In this document: in pieces, positions 8,078 to 18,364 of the stretch
How the letters are laid out: each line of letters begins with the position of its first letter
Position numbering within the stretch: position 1 is the first letter of the stretch
Assembly (NCBI RefSeq): GCF_002929495.1
Contig: NZ_PJJJ01000037.1
Coordinates: 186,001 to 250,000, forward strand
Length of the DNA: 64,000 nt
From: Cryobacterium sp. Y82
GTDB lineage: Bacteria > Actinomycetota > Actinomycetes > Actinomycetales > Microbacteriaceae
Direction: 5' to 3'
Translations under genes and position numbers: made by a program
Notes under the pieces: model-generated
Databases searched by the model: none
What the model was told of the DNA's origin: nothing
What the model saw: the letters and a program-made list of their open reading frames with translations, nothing else

Positions 8078-9283
8078 ATGGATAGAACCGAACTCGTTGA
8101 GCTGCTTTCCCCCGCGAGTTTGCGACTGCTGGACTCCCTGCCGCCCTACGACAGCCATGGCGACGTGGTGAAGCTCGTGAGCGATTTACGTAAGGCAGGC
8201 CACGCCCCAGGGCTCGTGTCGGCCGTGCTCAGCCAGTCCCGGCTGCGAGTGAAAGCCACCCTCAAGTTCGGTGAATTCGCCGAACGAATGCTGTTCACCG
8301 AGGCTGGCCTGGAACAGGCGACGCGATTGCGGGTCGCCGCGCTGCACGCCGGCCGATTCGTTGGGCTTGGCACAGCTCTCGGCCACCCGCCGCGGGTCGC
8401 CGACCTCGGCTGTGGCATCGGCGGCGACGCAATGGCCCTCGCCGCCCTGGACTTGCCGGTGGTCGCCATTGACGCCGACGAGGTCACGGCGACCGTCGCG
8501 AGCTTCAACCTCGCACCGTTTCCGAACGCCTCTGCCTTGCAGGCCGATGCGGAAACGTTTGACCTCGCCGATTTCGACGCGGTCTGGCTCGACCCGGCGC
8601 GCCGCACGAGCGGGCACAGCAATACGACGCGGCTGACCCGCTCCGAGGACTACTCCCCCTCACTCGACTTCGCCTACCTGCTGGCCACCCGCTTGCCGCT
8701 CGGGATGAAGCTCGGGCCCGGTCACGACCGCGACCTGATTCCCGTCGACGCCGAGGCCCAATGGGTGTCGGTGGATGGCCAGCTGGTGGAGATGGGGCTC
8801 TGGTTTGGTGCACTCGCGCGCCCCGGCATCCGTCGATCGGCACTGCTCATAACTCCCGGCGGCACGCACGAACTAACTGCTCCCGAAGACAGTGCAGACG
8901 TCGAAGCGGGTAGCCTCGGAAATTACGTCTATGAACCCGACGGCGCGGTGATTCGGGCACGTTTGATTGGTAATCTGGCCCGGTCGCTGGACGCTCACAT
9001 GGTGAGCGAGGGCATCGCCTACCTGACCAACGACAGGCTTACTCCGACACCGTTCGCGAGCGCGTTCCGAGTGCTCGAGACCCTGCCCTTCGACGAAAAG
9101 AAGCTTCGGCTGGCGCTGCTTGAGCGACGGATCGGCACCCTGGAAATCAAAAAGCGCGGTGTCGATGTGGATCCGGCGACGTTGCGCACTCGGCTCAAGC
9201 TCAAGGGACCCGAGTCTGCGACCCTGATTCTGACGCAGGCGGCCGGGCATCGCATTGCGTTGCTCGTGGAGCGCGTGCGCTAG
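8078..9283 (+). CDS. Class I SAM-dependent methyltransferase with THUMP-like C-terminal domain
   Basis: A 401-aa protein divergent from groES. The SAM-binding segment [16 protein letters not shown] lies near residues 107-122 and an acidic post-II segment AIDADEV follows. The DPARR motif in [12 protein letters not shown] takes the place of the catalytic loop. The C-terminal 80 residues, ending in [18 protein letters not shown] sequence, match the THUMP-like domain found in actinobacterial proteins of this type. The substrate, perhaps an RNA, is not known. The start is 28 bp from a CIRCE element. Confidence 0.75.
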   Translation: MDRTELVELLSPASLRLLDSLPPYDSHGDVVKLVSDLRKAGHAPGLVSAVLSQSRLRVKATLKFGEFAERMLFTEAGLEQATRLRVAALHAGRFVGLGTALGHPPRVADLGCGIGGDAMALAALDLPVVAIDADEVTATVASFNLAPFPNASALQADAETFDLADFDAVWLDPARRTSGHSNTTRLTRSEDYSPSLDFAYLLATRLPLGMKLGPGHDRDLIPVDAEAQWVSVDGQLVEMGLWFGALARPGIRRSALLITPGGTHELTAPEDSADVEAGSLGNYVYEPDGAVIRARLIGNLARSLDAHMVSEGIAYLTNDRLTPTPFASAFRVLETLPFDEKKLRLALLERRIGTLEIKKRGVDVDPATLRTRLKLKGPESATLILTQAAGHRIALLVERVR

Positions 9284-9338
9284 CTGGCGAGCAGCGTATC
9301 ATCCCGCAAAGCTCCGAAGCCCGACACGGGGCCACACC

Positions 9339-9740
9339 CTAGAGCAGGGGCAGCACGGTCTGACTGATGTAGACGATCCAGCCGGCCGCGATTAGAACCC
9401 CAAATAGACCGCTCAGGAGACCGCTAAGCCAGAGGGTGCGCGCCCGGTTCTCGGTGGTGCGCGCGATCAGTGCGAGGGTGATCGCAATGAGTGCGAGCGG
9501 CAAACCGAACACACCGAGCACTCCCAGGCCGAGCCCGGCCAAGCCACAACTCACGGCGGCGATCGAAAGCCGACGGCGGCCGGTGATGCGCTCCACCTCC
9601 GCCGCAGTGTAGATGTATGGCACGAACTCGGTGGGTGCAGTAACCGTGGACGACCAGTCGAGCTGGCTGCCAGGCGGCGCGGGAGCACGCGTGTAGCCCA
9701 GCTGCGCCGAGGTGTCATCGTGCTGGTGGGGTGTCGTCAT
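9339..9740 (-). CDS. Small DUF4190-like membrane protein
   Basis: 133 aa from the ATG at 9740, which has AGAGGA five bases upstream; a longer in-frame start at 9776 lacks this support. The first 70 residues are polar and proline/threonine-rich. Two hydrophobic segments follow (about 74-98 and 108-130) separated by a short basic loop (TTENRARTLW). This topology and the GLAGLGLGVLGVFGLPLALIA helix resemble DUF4190 proteins. Function unknown. It lies next to a second protein of the same kind, so the pair may be an old duplication. Confidence 0.6.
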   Translation of the reverse strand: MTTPHQHDDTSAQLGYTRAPAPPGSQLDWSSTVTAPTEFVPYIYTAAEVERITGRRRLSIAAVSCGLAGLGLGVLGVFGLPLALIAITLALIARTTENRARTLWLSGLLSGLFGVLIAAGWIVYISQTVLPLL

Positions 9741-9842
9741 GGCTGTCCTCTGGCCGCGAACCGCAAGCAACGGCACGTTGGGATCGACCCGGAGTCGGTC
9801 GAAACGGGCCTAGGAGCCCCCTACGGGGCCAACGCTGCGTCG

Positions 9843-10280
9843 CTATCTGTAGTAGCCCGCGCCCGTGGAGGCCGCGGCGATCACTAAAGCGATCGTGATA
9901 ATAACGAAAATGGTGCTGACAAGCAGTCCGACGTAACCGAGAATGGTCCCCCAGAGAGCGAGCCCGCGCCCCTTTTCACCGGTTTTCTTGATCTGGCTCA
10001 GTGCGATGTGGCCGGTGATGATACCGACGACCGAGATGAGGAGGATCGAGGTGACGAGCGAGATGATCGACAGAACGTTGTACTTGTCCTGCGGGTTCTG
10101 CTGCCCGTACGGATTCTGGCCGTACGCTGGCGGCTGGTCGTACGCGGCCGGCTGACCGTAAACCGGAGCCTGACCGTATTCCGGCGCCTCCGGGCCTACC
10201 GGTGCCTGGTAGCTCGGCGCGGCCGGGTAGGCCGGGTCGTTGCTCGCCGGATTGACGGGGGGCTGGGTGGGATCAGACAT
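9843..10280 (-). CDS. DUF4190 domain membrane protein with Pro/Tyr/Gln-rich N-terminus
   Basis: 145 aa. Residues 1-70 are low-complexity with PxYGQ-type repeats (GQAPVYGQPAAYDQPPAYGQ). Residues 75-140 hold two membrane helices around GHIALSQIKKTGEKGRGLAL, the DUF4190 signature. AAGGAG precedes the ATG. Such proteins are common small envelope proteins of Actinobacteria without an assigned function. It lies downstream of tsaD on the same strand with an 84-bp gap. Confidence 0.75.
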   Translation of the reverse strand: MSDPTQPPVNPASNDPAYPAAPSYQAPVGPEAPEYGQAPVYGQPAAYDQPPAYGQNPYGQQNPQDKYNVLSIISLVTSILLISVVGIITGHIALSQIKKTGEKGRGLALWGTILGYVGLLVSTIFVIITIALVIAAASTGAGYYR

Positions 10281-10364
10281 CTGCTTCTCCTTTTTGCGAA
10301 GAAATTCGGGGTCGTTAGTCCAGAATATCGCGTGAGCCTACAAGTCGGTAAATTCCGGGGCAGA

Positions 10365-11435
10365 TCAGACCTGAACCTGGTCGACCGGCAGGGTGGAATC
10401 GGCGCCAAATTCCAGCGTTGACGGTTCATGCCCGGCCATGATGAGCTGCGCGCCCAAGGCTGCGATCATGGCACCGTTGTCGGTGCATAGAGACAGAGGC
10501 GGGATACGCAGGGCGATGCCCGCGGCATCCGTTCTTTCGGTGGCTATTTGACGCAGCCGCTGGTTAGCGATGACACCGCCGCCGAGCAGCAGCCGCGGCA
10601 CGCCGTAGTCGGCGCAGGCCGCAAGGGCCTTGATGAGCAAAATATCGACGACCGCCTCGCGAAAACTCGCCGCGACGTCGGCCGTGGGTACCGGTTCACC
10701 GGCATCCTGACGCTGCTCCACGAAACGGGCGACCGACGTCTTCAGGCCAGAGAACGAGAAGTCGTAGCGGTGTGCGGCTATGTCCTTGGGCTGGCTGAGC
10801 CCGCGCGGAAAGCGAATGGCCTTCGGGTTACCTTCAGCGGCGACCCGGTCGATCTGTGGGCCGCCGGGGTAGGGCAGCGAGAGAAGCCGGGCCACCTTGT
10901 CGAAGGCCTCACCAGCGGCATCATCGATGGTCTCGCCGAGCAGCTCGACGTCGCTGACCAAGTCGCGCACCAGAAGCAGCGAGGTATGTCCGCCGGAGAC
11001 CAGCAGCGCGATCGTCGGGTACTCCAGCGGTTCGGTGTCGCTGCCGTCGATGTCGCTGCCCAGCAGGTCGGCCCCGACGTGGCCGACCAGGTGATTGACC
11101 GCGTAGATCGGCTTGTCGAGCGCTACGGCGAGCGCCTTCGCGGCGCCGACGCCGACCATTAAGGCGCCGGAGAGTCCGGGCCCGCAGGTGACGGCGATGG
11201 CGTCCAGATCGGCCAAACGGATGCCGGCCTCGGCGACGGCCGCGTTGATGGCCGGCACAAGTTCGTCGAGGTGCGCACGGGCCGCGATCTCGGGGACGAC
11301 GCCGCCGTAGCGGGCGTGCTCGTCCATCGAGCTCGCGATGGTGTTGGAGAGCAGAACGGTTCCCCGCACAATACCGATGCCGGTTTCATCGCACGAGGTC
11401 TCGATGCCGAGCACGAGGGGATCGGAGTGATTCAT
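10365..11435 (-). CDS. tsaD: tRNA N6-adenosine threonylcarbamoyltransferase TsaD
   Basis: 356 aa, Kae1/TsaD ASKHA-fold enzyme. It transfers threonylcarbamoyl from TC-AMP to A37 of ANN-decoding tRNAs. It starts [17 protein letters not shown], has the metal-binding HLVGH motif near residue 113, [11 protein letters not shown], and the ATP-site stretch [14 protein letters not shown]. It overlaps rimI by 4 bp (ATGA), and rimI overlaps tsaB in the same way, so the three are translated together. Its partners TsaB and TsaE are both in this window. Confidence 0.96.
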   Translation of the reverse strand: MNHSDPLVLGIETSCDETGIGIVRGTVLLSNTIASSMDEHARYGGVVPEIAARAHLDELVPAINAAVAEAGIRLADLDAIAVTCGPGLSGALMVGVGAAKALAVALDKPIYAVNHLVGHVGADLLGSDIDGSDTEPLEYPTIALLVSGGHTSLLLVRDLVSDVELLGETIDDAAGEAFDKVARLLSLPYPGGPQIDRVAAEGNPKAIRFPRGLSQPKDIAAHRYDFSFSGLKTSVARFVEQRQDAGEPVPTADVAASFREAVVDILLIKALAACADYGVPRLLLGGGVIANQRLRQIATERTDAAGIALRIPPLSLCTDNGAMIAALGAQLIMAGHEPSTLEFGADSTLPVDQVQV

Positions 11436-11938
11436 GAGGGCACGGTTACTGCCGGTGTGGTGAGCATAGATTCCAGTTCGGGAATATTCAGGCGCATGAC
11501 GATGGCGTCGACGTTGTCGGGTTGGTAGTAGCCGCGTCGCACCCCGACCTCAAGGAAACCGAGGCGTTCGTACAGGCGCTGGGCGCCTGGGTTGTCGGCC
11601 CGCACCTCGAGAAAGATCAGCCGGGAGCCGCGCTTGCGGGCCTCGTTGATGAGCGCCTGCATAAGCGTCCGGCCGAGCCCCCCTCCGCGCGCCGACTCGG
11701 CGACGGCGATGGTCTGAATGTCGCCCTCGGCAGCTCCCTGCGGGGCGAGCAGCCCGGCGTACGCTTCAACGTTGCTCGGGTCATCGGGCCGAAAGGCCAC
11801 AAGGTAATAGCAGGCCGGGTCACCGAGGTCGCGCACCATCATGGGCGCCGACCAGGCATCGTTCTCAAAAATGGTCGTCTCGAGGTGCATGATGGCGGCC
11901 AGATCGGGTTCGTGCGCTCGGCGCAGCTGCCAGGTCAT
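11432..11938 (-). CDS. rimI: Ribosomal-protein-S18-alanine N-acetyltransferase RimI
   Basis: 168-aa single-domain GNAT acetyltransferase. Motif A appears as [20 protein letters not shown], followed by [20 protein letters not shown] and the typical RimI end RRGYYQP. It is expected to acetylate the N-terminal Ala of ribosomal protein S18. The assignment rests on the fixed place between tsaB and tsaD with 4-bp overlaps on both sides; the target in actinobacteria is less certain. Confidence 0.9.
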   Translation of the reverse strand: MTWQLRRAHEPDLAAIMHLETTIFENDAWSAPMMVRDLGDPACYYLVAFRPDDPSNVEAYAGLLAPQGAAEGDIQTIAVAESARGGGLGRTLMQALINEARKRGSRLIFLEVRADNPGAQRLYERLGFLEVGVRRGYYQPDNVDAIVMRLNIPELESMLTTPAVTVPS

Positions 11939-12570
11939 CGACTGACCCGCTTGGGGCCGGCGGAGAGCGTGACGTCGGGCGACCGCAGGTACAGCGGCTC
12001 ATTCAGAGCGAACGAACGGTGGTGCGAGTGGGTCAGCTCGGCGACCATACCGAGTTCCCCAGCCGACACCGTGGCAGCGTCGAGGCGATCCCAGCCCGCA
12101 TGCAGCCAGTTCGGGTCGTCGAGCTCGGCCGGCTTGGCCAGACCGGGCCGGCTCACACGCACGGGCAGACCCACGGCATCCGCGTGGGAATAGGCGCTCC
12201 AGTAGATTTCGCGGCGGCGGGCATCGGTCACGACCACGAGCGGGCCACTGTGTCCACGGCGGTAATGGCCGTAGGCGATGGCGTCGTGGCTAATTACCGG
12301 TACGAGCGGCTTGCCGGCGCCGAGGGCGAAGACGCGGGCCGAAGCGATGCCGACGCGCAGGCCGGTGAACGGCCCGGGGCCCATACCGCCAACCACGCCG
12401 GAGAGCGCCGCAGGGGCGATATCCGCTTCCCGCAGACACTCGACAATGAACGGGCCGACGATTTCAGCGTGGCGCATCGTATCGGCCTCGCCGCGTTCGG
12501 CGATCACACCACGGGTGAGGTCGACGACGGCCACGCTCGTGCCAGCAGAGGTATCAATGGCAAGTAGCAC
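11935..12570 (-). CDS. tsaB: tRNA threonylcarbamoyladenosine synthesis protein TsaB
   Basis: 211-aa ASKHA-fold partner of TsaD. It begins LLAIDTSAGTSVAVVD and contains VVGGMGPGPFTGLRVGIASA, the TsaB signature. It lacks the metal site of TsaD and acts as the scaffold of the TsaBDE complex. GTG start. First gene of tsaB-rimI-tsaD; tsaE lies upstream on the same strand with a TauE-type gene in between. Confidence 0.94.
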   Translation of the reverse strand: MLLAIDTSAGTSVAVVDLTRGVIAERGEADTMRHAEIVGPFIVECLREADIAPAALSGVVGGMGPGPFTGLRVGIASARVFALGAGKPLVPVISHDAIAYGHYRRGHSGPLVVVTDARRREIYWSAYSHADAVGLPVRVSRPGLAKPAELDDPNWLHAGWDRLDAATVSAGELGMVAELTHSHHRSFALNEPLYLRSPDVTLSAGPKRVSR

Positions 12571-12624
12571 CCGTTCAGCCTAGCTTTGATGAGACAAGCG
12601 TTTCGCGCGCCGGGCGCGGAGCGA

Positions 12625-13392
12625 TCAGGTCAGAAAGAGCACGACGGCGGCCGTCAGCGCAACGACGACGAGGATCGTGCGCAACACCGGGGCAGGGAGG
12701 CGCCGACCGATGCGGGCGCCCATCCAACCGCCGAAAGCAGACCCCACGCCGATCAACAGAGCGATTACCCAGTCCACGGTCCCGCTCGAGATGAAAATGA
12801 TGGACGACACGAGGTTGGCCATGCCGGCCAAAACGTTCTTGGCTCCGTTTGCCCGGTGCATGTCGGTGGACCAGAGGATTCCCAGCAGGGCCAGGAGAAC
12901 GACGCCCTGGGCAGCCCCGAAGTATCCACCGTAAACACCCGTGCCGAGAATACCGAGTACCAAACCGAACGTGACCGGACGGGTGTCGATGGTGGTGCCT
13001 TCGGGCGCTTTGCGCCGAACGTACCGTGCCACTCGAGGCTGCACCGCCGAGAGTACGGCGGCCACCAGCAAGAGGAACGGAACGACCGCCGCGAAGGCCT
13101 CCTCCGGCAGGATCAGCAGCAGCAAACCGCCGGTCACCCCACCGACAGCAGAGAACCCGGCCATCCAGGCCACCGGCCGCCATTGTGACTTAAGTTCCCG
13201 TCGGTAACCGTATGCACCCGCGACCGACCCGGGGACCAGACCAACGGTGTTCGACACGTTCGCGGTGATCGGCGGAACGCCCAGGGCCAGCAGCGTAGGA
13301 AAAGTTATCAGCGTCCCCGCGCCGGCCACCACATTGATGATACCGGCGATGATGCCGGCGACCAGAATAATCGCGCCTTCAAGAAGAGTCAT
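12625..13392 (-). CDS. Sulfite exporter TauE/SafE-family permease
   Basis: 255 aa with about eight hydrophobic segments in two repeats. The segments GIINVVAGAGTLITFPTLLALG and IGVGSAFGGWMGARIGRRLP are typical of TauE/SafE proteins, which move small organic or inorganic anions (sulfite, sulfoacetate and others). ATG start. It sits between tsaE and tsaB, which are usually adjacent in this group, so it is probably an insertion into the t6A cluster. Substrate unknown. Confidence 0.85.
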   Translation of the reverse strand: MTLLEGAIILVAGIIAGIINVVAGAGTLITFPTLLALGVPPITANVSNTVGLVPGSVAGAYGYRRELKSQWRPVAWMAGFSAVGGVTGGLLLLILPEEAFAAVVPFLLLVAAVLSAVQPRVARYVRRKAPEGTTIDTRPVTFGLVLGILGTGVYGGYFGAAQGVVLLALLGILWSTDMHRANGAKNVLAGMANLVSSIIFISSGTVDWVIALLIGVGSAFGGWMGARIGRRLPAPVLRTILVVVALTAAVVLFLT

Positions 13393-13460
13393 TTAGTGAG
13401 AGTTTCCTGTGTTCGAGTGTTTAACGGTTACGTCGCCGACAGCGCGCACCAACGCACACG

Positions 13461-13982
13461 CTAGGCCACCGCCAGACGTGCCCAGCGGGGGCCGTGACCG
13501 GCCAGGGTCACGGTACGCGGCTCATCCAGGTCGTGATCCAGATCGAGAACGGAGGCCGTAGCATCCGTTTTTGACATCATCATCAGCGCCGGGCCTTGCG
13601 GCCGCTCAATCTCAATGTCCAACCAAGATTCGGTGATGCCGTCGAGCAGCCCGCGGCCCCACTCGACCACGACGATGGAGCGGACGAAGTCGATGTCAAG
13701 GTCGTCGAGTTCCATGGCGCTGCCGAGGCGGTAGGCGTCGACGTGCACGAACGGCGGCCCGCCCACGAGACTCGGGTGCGTGCGAGCGAGCACGAAGGTG
13801 GGGCTGGTCACGGCTCCACGCACTCGCAACCCCGCGCCGAGGCCGCGCGTCAGTGTGGTTTTGCCCGCCCCGAGCGGTCCGGTGAGCACGATGAGGTCAC
13901 CGGCCCGTAAAATCCCCGCGAGGTTCACCCCGAACCGGTGCATCGCCGCCGCATCGGCAATCGTTCGGTGCAGCTCAGTCAT
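13461..13982 (-). CDS. tsaE: tRNA threonylcarbamoyladenosine synthesis ATPase TsaE
   Basis: 173-aa P-loop ATPase that powers the TsaBD complex. Walker A is LTGPLGAGKTTLTRGLGAGL, followed by VTSPTFVLARTH and the Walker B-like VVEWGRGL, all characteristic of TsaE. The protein is somewhat longer at the C-terminus than Escherichia coli TsaE. Its start overlaps the alr stop by 8 bp. Confidence 0.95.
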   Translation of the reverse strand: MTELHRTIADAAAMHRFGVNLAGILRAGDLIVLTGPLGAGKTTLTRGLGAGLRVRGAVTSPTFVLARTHPSLVGGPPFVHVDAYRLGSAMELDDLDIDFVRSIVVVEWGRGLLDGITESWLDIEIERPQGPALMMMSKTDATASVLDLDHDLDEPRTVTLAGHGPRWARLAVA

Positions 13983-15096
13983 TGATGTGCCGCCGCGTCA
14001 CCCTGGGTCCGATTCGGGTGACGATCTCGTAGTTGATCGTTCCGGCGGCGTCGGCCCAGTCGGTGGCACTCGGCGCGCCCGTGGCCGGGTCGCCAAACAG
14101 TATGACCTCGTCGCCGACGGCCACACCCGGGTTCTCGGGACCGAGATTCACGACAAACTGGTCCATCGCCACCCGTCCGACCAGCGGGTAATTGTCGGTG
14201 TGAATTTGCACGAGCGCAGCACCCGAGGCCTGCCTTGGGATGCCGTCGGCATAGCCGAGAGGCACGAGCACGAGCGTGGAGTCCTGCGGAGCGCGCCAAA
14301 GATAGTCGTAAGAAACGCCGGCGCCAGCGCTAACCCGACGCACGAGGGCCACCCGACCGCGCAGGGTCATGGCCGGAATCAAGCCGAGATCGGCACTCGT
14401 CGCATCCTCGAACGGTGACAGCCCATAGATGGTGATGCCCAATCGCACCATGGTGAAACGAGCGGCTGGCAGCCGCAGTGCCGCTGCGGACGATGCGAGG
14501 TGCACGAGGGTGGGGGTCAGCCCGGCTGCGCGGGCAGCGGCGACGCCACGTTCGAAGCATTCGAGCGCCTGCTGGTCGTCGAACGCCGACGCGTTGGCGA
14601 GGTGGCTCATGACACCGTCGACACGCAGCAGCCCGACGCGCTCAAGCGCAGCGGCGAGCGCGAAGACCTCGGCCCAGTCGCTTTCGTGCACGCCGTTCCG
14701 GCTGAGGCCGGTTTCGAGTTTTAGGTGAACGGATGCGCTCTGGCCGAGTTCCGCCGCAGCATCCGCTACCTGTTGCAGCTGTCGCACCGAGGAGAGCCCG
14801 AGAGTGACGTCGTCGTCGATCGCGGCGCTGAAATCGGCGTCGGGGTCGTGCAGCCAAGCGAGAATCGGTGCATCGATTCCAGCGTCACGCAGGACCAGGG
14901 CTTCGTCGATGTCGGCGACGCCGAGCCAGTCGGCCCCGCCGGCGAGGGCAGCACGCGCCACCTGAACAGCACCATGCCCGTACGCGTTGGCTTTGACGAC
15001 CGCCATCGCGTGCGGGGTTCCGGCGACAGCGCGCAGGTGGGCTACATTGTGGCGGATGGCGGCGAGGTCGATCACTGCCTCGCGAAAACCGGTCAT
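13975..15096 (-). CDS. alr: Alanine racemase
   Basis: 373-aa PLP enzyme that converts L-Ala to D-Ala for peptidoglycan. The PLP lysine is in MAVVKANAYGHGAVQVA (about residue 35). The catalytic Tyr of the second subunit is in GAGVSYDYLW (about residue 265), and LVPLGYADGIPR and VAMDQFVVNLG are also conserved. The start overlaps the acpS stop by 4 bp and the end overlaps tsaE. The common neighbour nnrD is absent here. Confidence 0.96.
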   Translation of the reverse strand: MTGFREAVIDLAAIRHNVAHLRAVAGTPHAMAVVKANAYGHGAVQVARAALAGGADWLGVADIDEALVLRDAGIDAPILAWLHDPDADFSAAIDDDVTLGLSSVRQLQQVADAAAELGQSASVHLKLETGLSRNGVHESDWAEVFALAAALERVGLLRVDGVMSHLANASAFDDQQALECFERGVAAARAAGLTPTLVHLASSAAALRLPAARFTMVRLGITIYGLSPFEDATSADLGLIPAMTLRGRVALVRRVSAGAGVSYDYLWRAPQDSTLVLVPLGYADGIPRQASGAALVQIHTDNYPLVGRVAMDQFVVNLGPENPGVAVGDEVILFGDPATGAPSATDWADAAGTINYEIVTRIGPRVTRRHIND

Positions 15097-15449
15097 GACT
15101 CCCCCTCGGCAACAACGAATGCGCAGGCCACGCCGGCATCGTGGGTCATAGTGACGTGCACGCGGCTGATCCCGCGAGCGGTCAGGGCGGCCAGGGCCGC
15201 CCCACTGAGCTTGAATTCGGGGTTACCGTGCGGGTCGTTCACGATTTCCATCTCTTGCCATGTGGCCCCAGCGCTGTCGCCGAGGGCTTTGATCAAGGCC
15301 TCCTTGGCGGCGAAGCGCGCTGCGAGGGAGTGCGCCGGCAGACCGCGTTCGTTTTCCGCGAACAACCGCGGTACAAGGCGCGGCGTGCGCTCGACCTGGC
15401 GCACGAAGCGCGCCAGGTCGACCACGTCGACCCCAATGCCCTTGATCAC
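15093..15449 (-). CDS. acpS: Holo-[acyl-carrier-protein] synthase
   Basis: 118 aa from the GTG at 15449, giving MIKGIGVDVVDLARF, the conserved AcpS beginning. A TTG at 15476 would add nine residues not found in the family. It transfers 4'-phosphopantetheine from CoA to acyl carrier protein. The Mg-binding Asp is in GVDVVDL and the Glu in FAAKEALIKALG. It lies 19 bp after glmS and overlaps alr by 4 bp. Confidence 0.94.
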   Translation of the reverse strand: MIKGIGVDVVDLARFVRQVERTPRLVPRLFAENERGLPAHSLAARFAAKEALIKALGDSAGATWQEMEIVNDPHGNPEFKLSGAALAALTARGISRVHVTMTHDAGVACAFVVAEGES

Positions 15450-15468
15450 TGCGCCGTCTCGACCAGCA

Positions 15469-17319
15469 CTATTCAACCGTGACGGACTTTGCGAGGTTGC
15501 GCGGCTGGTCGACGTCGAGGCCCTTGGCGATGGCGAGTTCCATGGCGAACATCTGCATCGGCACCACGGCCAGCAGCGGTTCGAACAGCGGAGCGGCTAA
15601 AGGAATGTGGATGACGGTGTCGGCAAACGGCAGCACGGCGGCGTCGCCGACCTCGGCGATGGCGATGATGCGGGCACCGCGCGCGCGGATCTCCTGAATA
15701 TTGGAGACGACCTTCGGGTGCAGGTGGGCGGAGCCGCGCGGGCTCGGTACGACGACGAACACCGGCTGGCCGGGCTCGATCAGGGCGATCGGGCCGTGCT
15801 TGAGCTCACCGGCGGCAAAGCCTTCGGCGTGAATGTAGGCGAGCTCCTTGAGTTTAAGCGCACCCTCGAGCGCGATCGGAAAACCGACGTGGCGGCCGAG
15901 GAACAGTACCGCGCGGGTGTCGCTCATCCAGCGGGCCAATTGGCGCACCTCGTCTTCTACTCCAAGAACGGCCGTGATCTTCTCCGGAATGGCCTGGAGT
16001 TCGGCAACCTGCGCGGCCTGCTCGACAAAACTGAGGCTGCCACGCACCCGGGCGAGGTGCAGGGCGAACAGGTAGAGGGCGGTGATCTGGGCGACGAAGG
16101 CCTTGGTTGACGCCACGGCGACCTCGGGCCCCGCGTGGGTGTAGATTACCGCGTCACTTTCGCGCGGGATGGTCGCGCCCTGCGTGTTGCAGATGGAGAT
16201 GGCCTTGGCGCCGAGCGACATGGCATATTTGACGGCCATGAGCGTGTCCATGGTCTCGCCGGACTGGCTGATCGAGATCACCAGGGTGTCGTCGCTGAGG
16301 ACCGGGTCGCGATAGCGGAACTCGTGGCTCAGTTCCACGTCCACCGGCACCTGCGCCCACTTTTCAATGGCGTACTTGGCTGTCTGGCCGGCGTAGGCTG
16401 CGGTTCCGCAGGCGATGATCACGACACGACGGATGCCCGCGAGCACGTCGTCGCCAAATTCGGTCAGTTCGGGAACGATGACCTGCCCGTCGGCAATGCG
16501 CCCGCGCAGGGTGTTCGCGACGGCATCAGGCTGCTCGGAGACTTCCTTCGCCATGAAGCTGGACCAGCCGCCCTTATCACTGGCGGAGGCGTCCCAGGCA
16601 ATGTCGAACTCTTCGGTTTCGACGGGGTGACCGTCGAAGTCGGTGACGGTGACGGCATCCGCTGTGATGGTGACGATCTGGTCCTGGCCGATCGCTACGG
16701 CGCGGCGCGTGTACTCGACGAACGCGGCGACGTCGGAACCGAGAAAATTCTCGCCCTCACCGAGACCGATGACGAGCGGTGAGTTGCGGCGGGCGCCCAC
16801 GACAACGCCAGGCTGGTCCTGGTGCACGGCGAGCAGCGTGAACGCTCCGTCGAGGCGGGCCACGACGGTGCGGAAGGCCTCGGCCAGATCGCCGACGCGC
16901 TGGTATTCGCGGCCGAGCAACACTGCGGCGACCTCGGTGTCGGTCTCACTCAGAAAGGTGAAGCCTTCGGCGAGCAGTTCGCCCCGCAACTCGGCGAAGT
17001 TTTCGATGATGCCGTTGTGGATGAGGGCGAGCTTGTTGTTGTCACCGAGGTGCGGGTGCGCGTTTTCGTCGTTGGGGCCGCCGTGGGTGGCCCAGCGGGT
17101 GTGACCGATTCCGGTCGTGCCGTCGTTGATGGGATGAGCTTTCAGCTCACCGACCAGGGCCGACAGTTTGCCAGCCTTCTTGGCGGTGTTGAGCACCCCG
17201 AACTCGTCGATGACGGCGATACCCGCGGAATCGTATCCGCGATATTCGAGCCGTCCGAGGCCTCCCATTAGAACGTCAACGGTCTTGTTGCTTCCGACAT
17301 AACCTACGATTCCACACAT
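15469..17319 (-). CDS. glmS: Glutamine--fructose-6-phosphate aminotransferase
   Basis: 616 aa from the ATG at 17319. This start puts Cys at position 2 ([16 protein letters not shown]), the N-terminal nucleophile of the glutaminase domain; longer in-frame starts would abolish it. Residues 1-230 form the class II glutaminase and two SIS isomerase domains follow ([38 protein letters not shown]). It ends in KSVTVE, the conserved C-terminal switch. It makes glucosamine-6-phosphate, the substrate of the nearby glmM product. Confidence 0.97.
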   Translation of the reverse strand: MCGIVGYVGSNKTVDVLMGGLGRLEYRGYDSAGIAVIDEFGVLNTAKKAGKLSALVGELKAHPINDGTTGIGHTRWATHGGPNDENAHPHLGDNNKLALIHNGIIENFAELRGELLAEGFTFLSETDTEVAAVLLGREYQRVGDLAEAFRTVVARLDGAFTLLAVHQDQPGVVVGARRNSPLVIGLGEGENFLGSDVAAFVEYTRRAVAIGQDQIVTITADAVTVTDFDGHPVETEEFDIAWDASASDKGGWSSFMAKEVSEQPDAVANTLRGRIADGQVIVPELTEFGDDVLAGIRRVVIIACGTAAYAGQTAKYAIEKWAQVPVDVELSHEFRYRDPVLSDDTLVISISQSGETMDTLMAVKYAMSLGAKAISICNTQGATIPRESDAVIYTHAGPEVAVASTKAFVAQITALYLFALHLARVRGSLSFVEQAAQVAELQAIPEKITAVLGVEDEVRQLARWMSDTRAVLFLGRHVGFPIALEGALKLKELAYIHAEGFAAGELKHGPIALIEPGQPVFVVVPSPRGSAHLHPKVVSNIQEIRARGARIIAIAEVGDAAVLPFADTVIHIPLAAPLFEPLLAVVPMQMFAMELAIAKGLDVDQPRNLAKSVTVE

Positions 17320-17353
17320 AGAAGTCGATTTTAGTCGGACTAAGCTTGGGGGA

Positions 17354-18310
17354 ATGTCCGATCCGGTGCTGGCCCCTGTAATGAACGGCCACGGTACCCC
17401 TTTCGTGGAACTCGACCGAGCGGACTGGGCAGCTCTCGCTCCGACCACTCTGCTGCCGCTGAAAGAGACCGAAATCGTGCAATTGCGCGGCATCGGTGAG
17501 CCACTCGATATTAACGAGGTGACGGATGTCTACCTCCCGCTCAGTCGCCTGCTCAACCTCTACGCCGCGAATGCCCGTACCCTGCACCGTGCCACCAGCG
17601 GTTTTCTCGGCGAACGCGCTCGTCCGACTCCGTTTGTGATCGGCGTGGCCGGCTCGGTCGCGGTCGGCAAGTCGACCACCGCCCGGCTGCTCCGCGAGAT
17701 GCTCGCTCGTTGGGACGACACTCCCCGGGTGGAACTTGTCACGACCGACGGTTTTCTGTTTCCCAACGCCGAACTGAACCGGCGCGGACTGATGGAACGC
17801 AAGGGATTTCCCGAGTCCTACGACCGGCGCGCGCTACTGCGGTTCGTTAGTGCGGTCAAGAGCGGCGCCCCGGAAGTGCGGTCACCGTTTTACTCGCACC
17901 TGAGCTACGACATCGTGCCCGACGCGCAGATCGTGGTGCGACAACCCGACATTCTTATCGTCGAGGGCCTCAACGTGCTGCAGCCTCCCGCCCCCGGGCA
18001 CGGTCTCTCGGTGAGCGACCTGTTTGACTTCACCATTTACGTCGATGCTCGTACCCAGGACATTGCCCGCTGGTATGAGGAGCGATTTCTTAAGCTGCAG
18101 CGCGGAGCGTTTGCCAACCCCAACTCGTTTTTCCACCGCTACGCGACGCTCACCGAAGATGAAGCGCGCGGCAAGGCGCGCAGCATCTGGACCAGCATCA
18201 ACCAGCCCAACCTGCTTCAGAACATCCGCCCCACCCGCTCGCGCGCGACCCTGGTACTACGCAAAGACCCCACGCACGCCGTCTCCAAGGTGTTGCTGCG
18301 CAAGGTCTGA
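17354..18310 (+). CDS. coaA: Type I pantothenate kinase
   Basis: 318-aa kinase for the first step of CoA synthesis. The P-loop is [17 protein letters not shown] (about residue 97), followed by [13 protein letters not shown] and [14 protein letters not shown]. The segments VEGLNVLQP and [20 protein letters not shown] are CoaA hallmarks. It is divergent from glmS with only 34 bp between the starts, so both promoters must overlap that spacer or lie within the genes. Confidence 0.96.
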   Translation: MSDPVLAPVMNGHGTPFVELDRADWAALAPTTLLPLKETEIVQLRGIGEPLDINEVTDVYLPLSRLLNLYAANARTLHRATSGFLGERARPTPFVIGVAGSVAVGKSTTARLLREMLARWDDTPRVELVTTDGFLFPNAELNRRGLMERKGFPESYDRRALLRFVSAVKSGAPEVRSPFYSHLSYDIVPDAQIVVRQPDILIVEGLNVLQPPAPGHGLSVSDLFDFTIYVDARTQDIARWYEERFLKLQRGAFANPNSFFHRYATLTEDEARGKARSIWTSINQPNLLQNIRPTRSRATLVLRKDPTHAVSKVLLRKV

Positions 18311-18337
18311 CCCCGCGCACGGACTTGTTGTCTCTGG

Positions 18338-18355
18338 ACGGGGCCCAGGCCCCGT
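18338..18355. terminator. Hairpin between convergent coaA and glmM
   Basis: ACGGGGCC (18338-18345) and GGCCCCGT (18348-18355) form a perfect 8-bp stem separated by CA in the 54-bp gap between two converging genes. No U-tract follows on either strand, so this is a weak terminator at best. Confidence 0.45.
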
Positions 18356-18364
18356 TCCGTAGCA

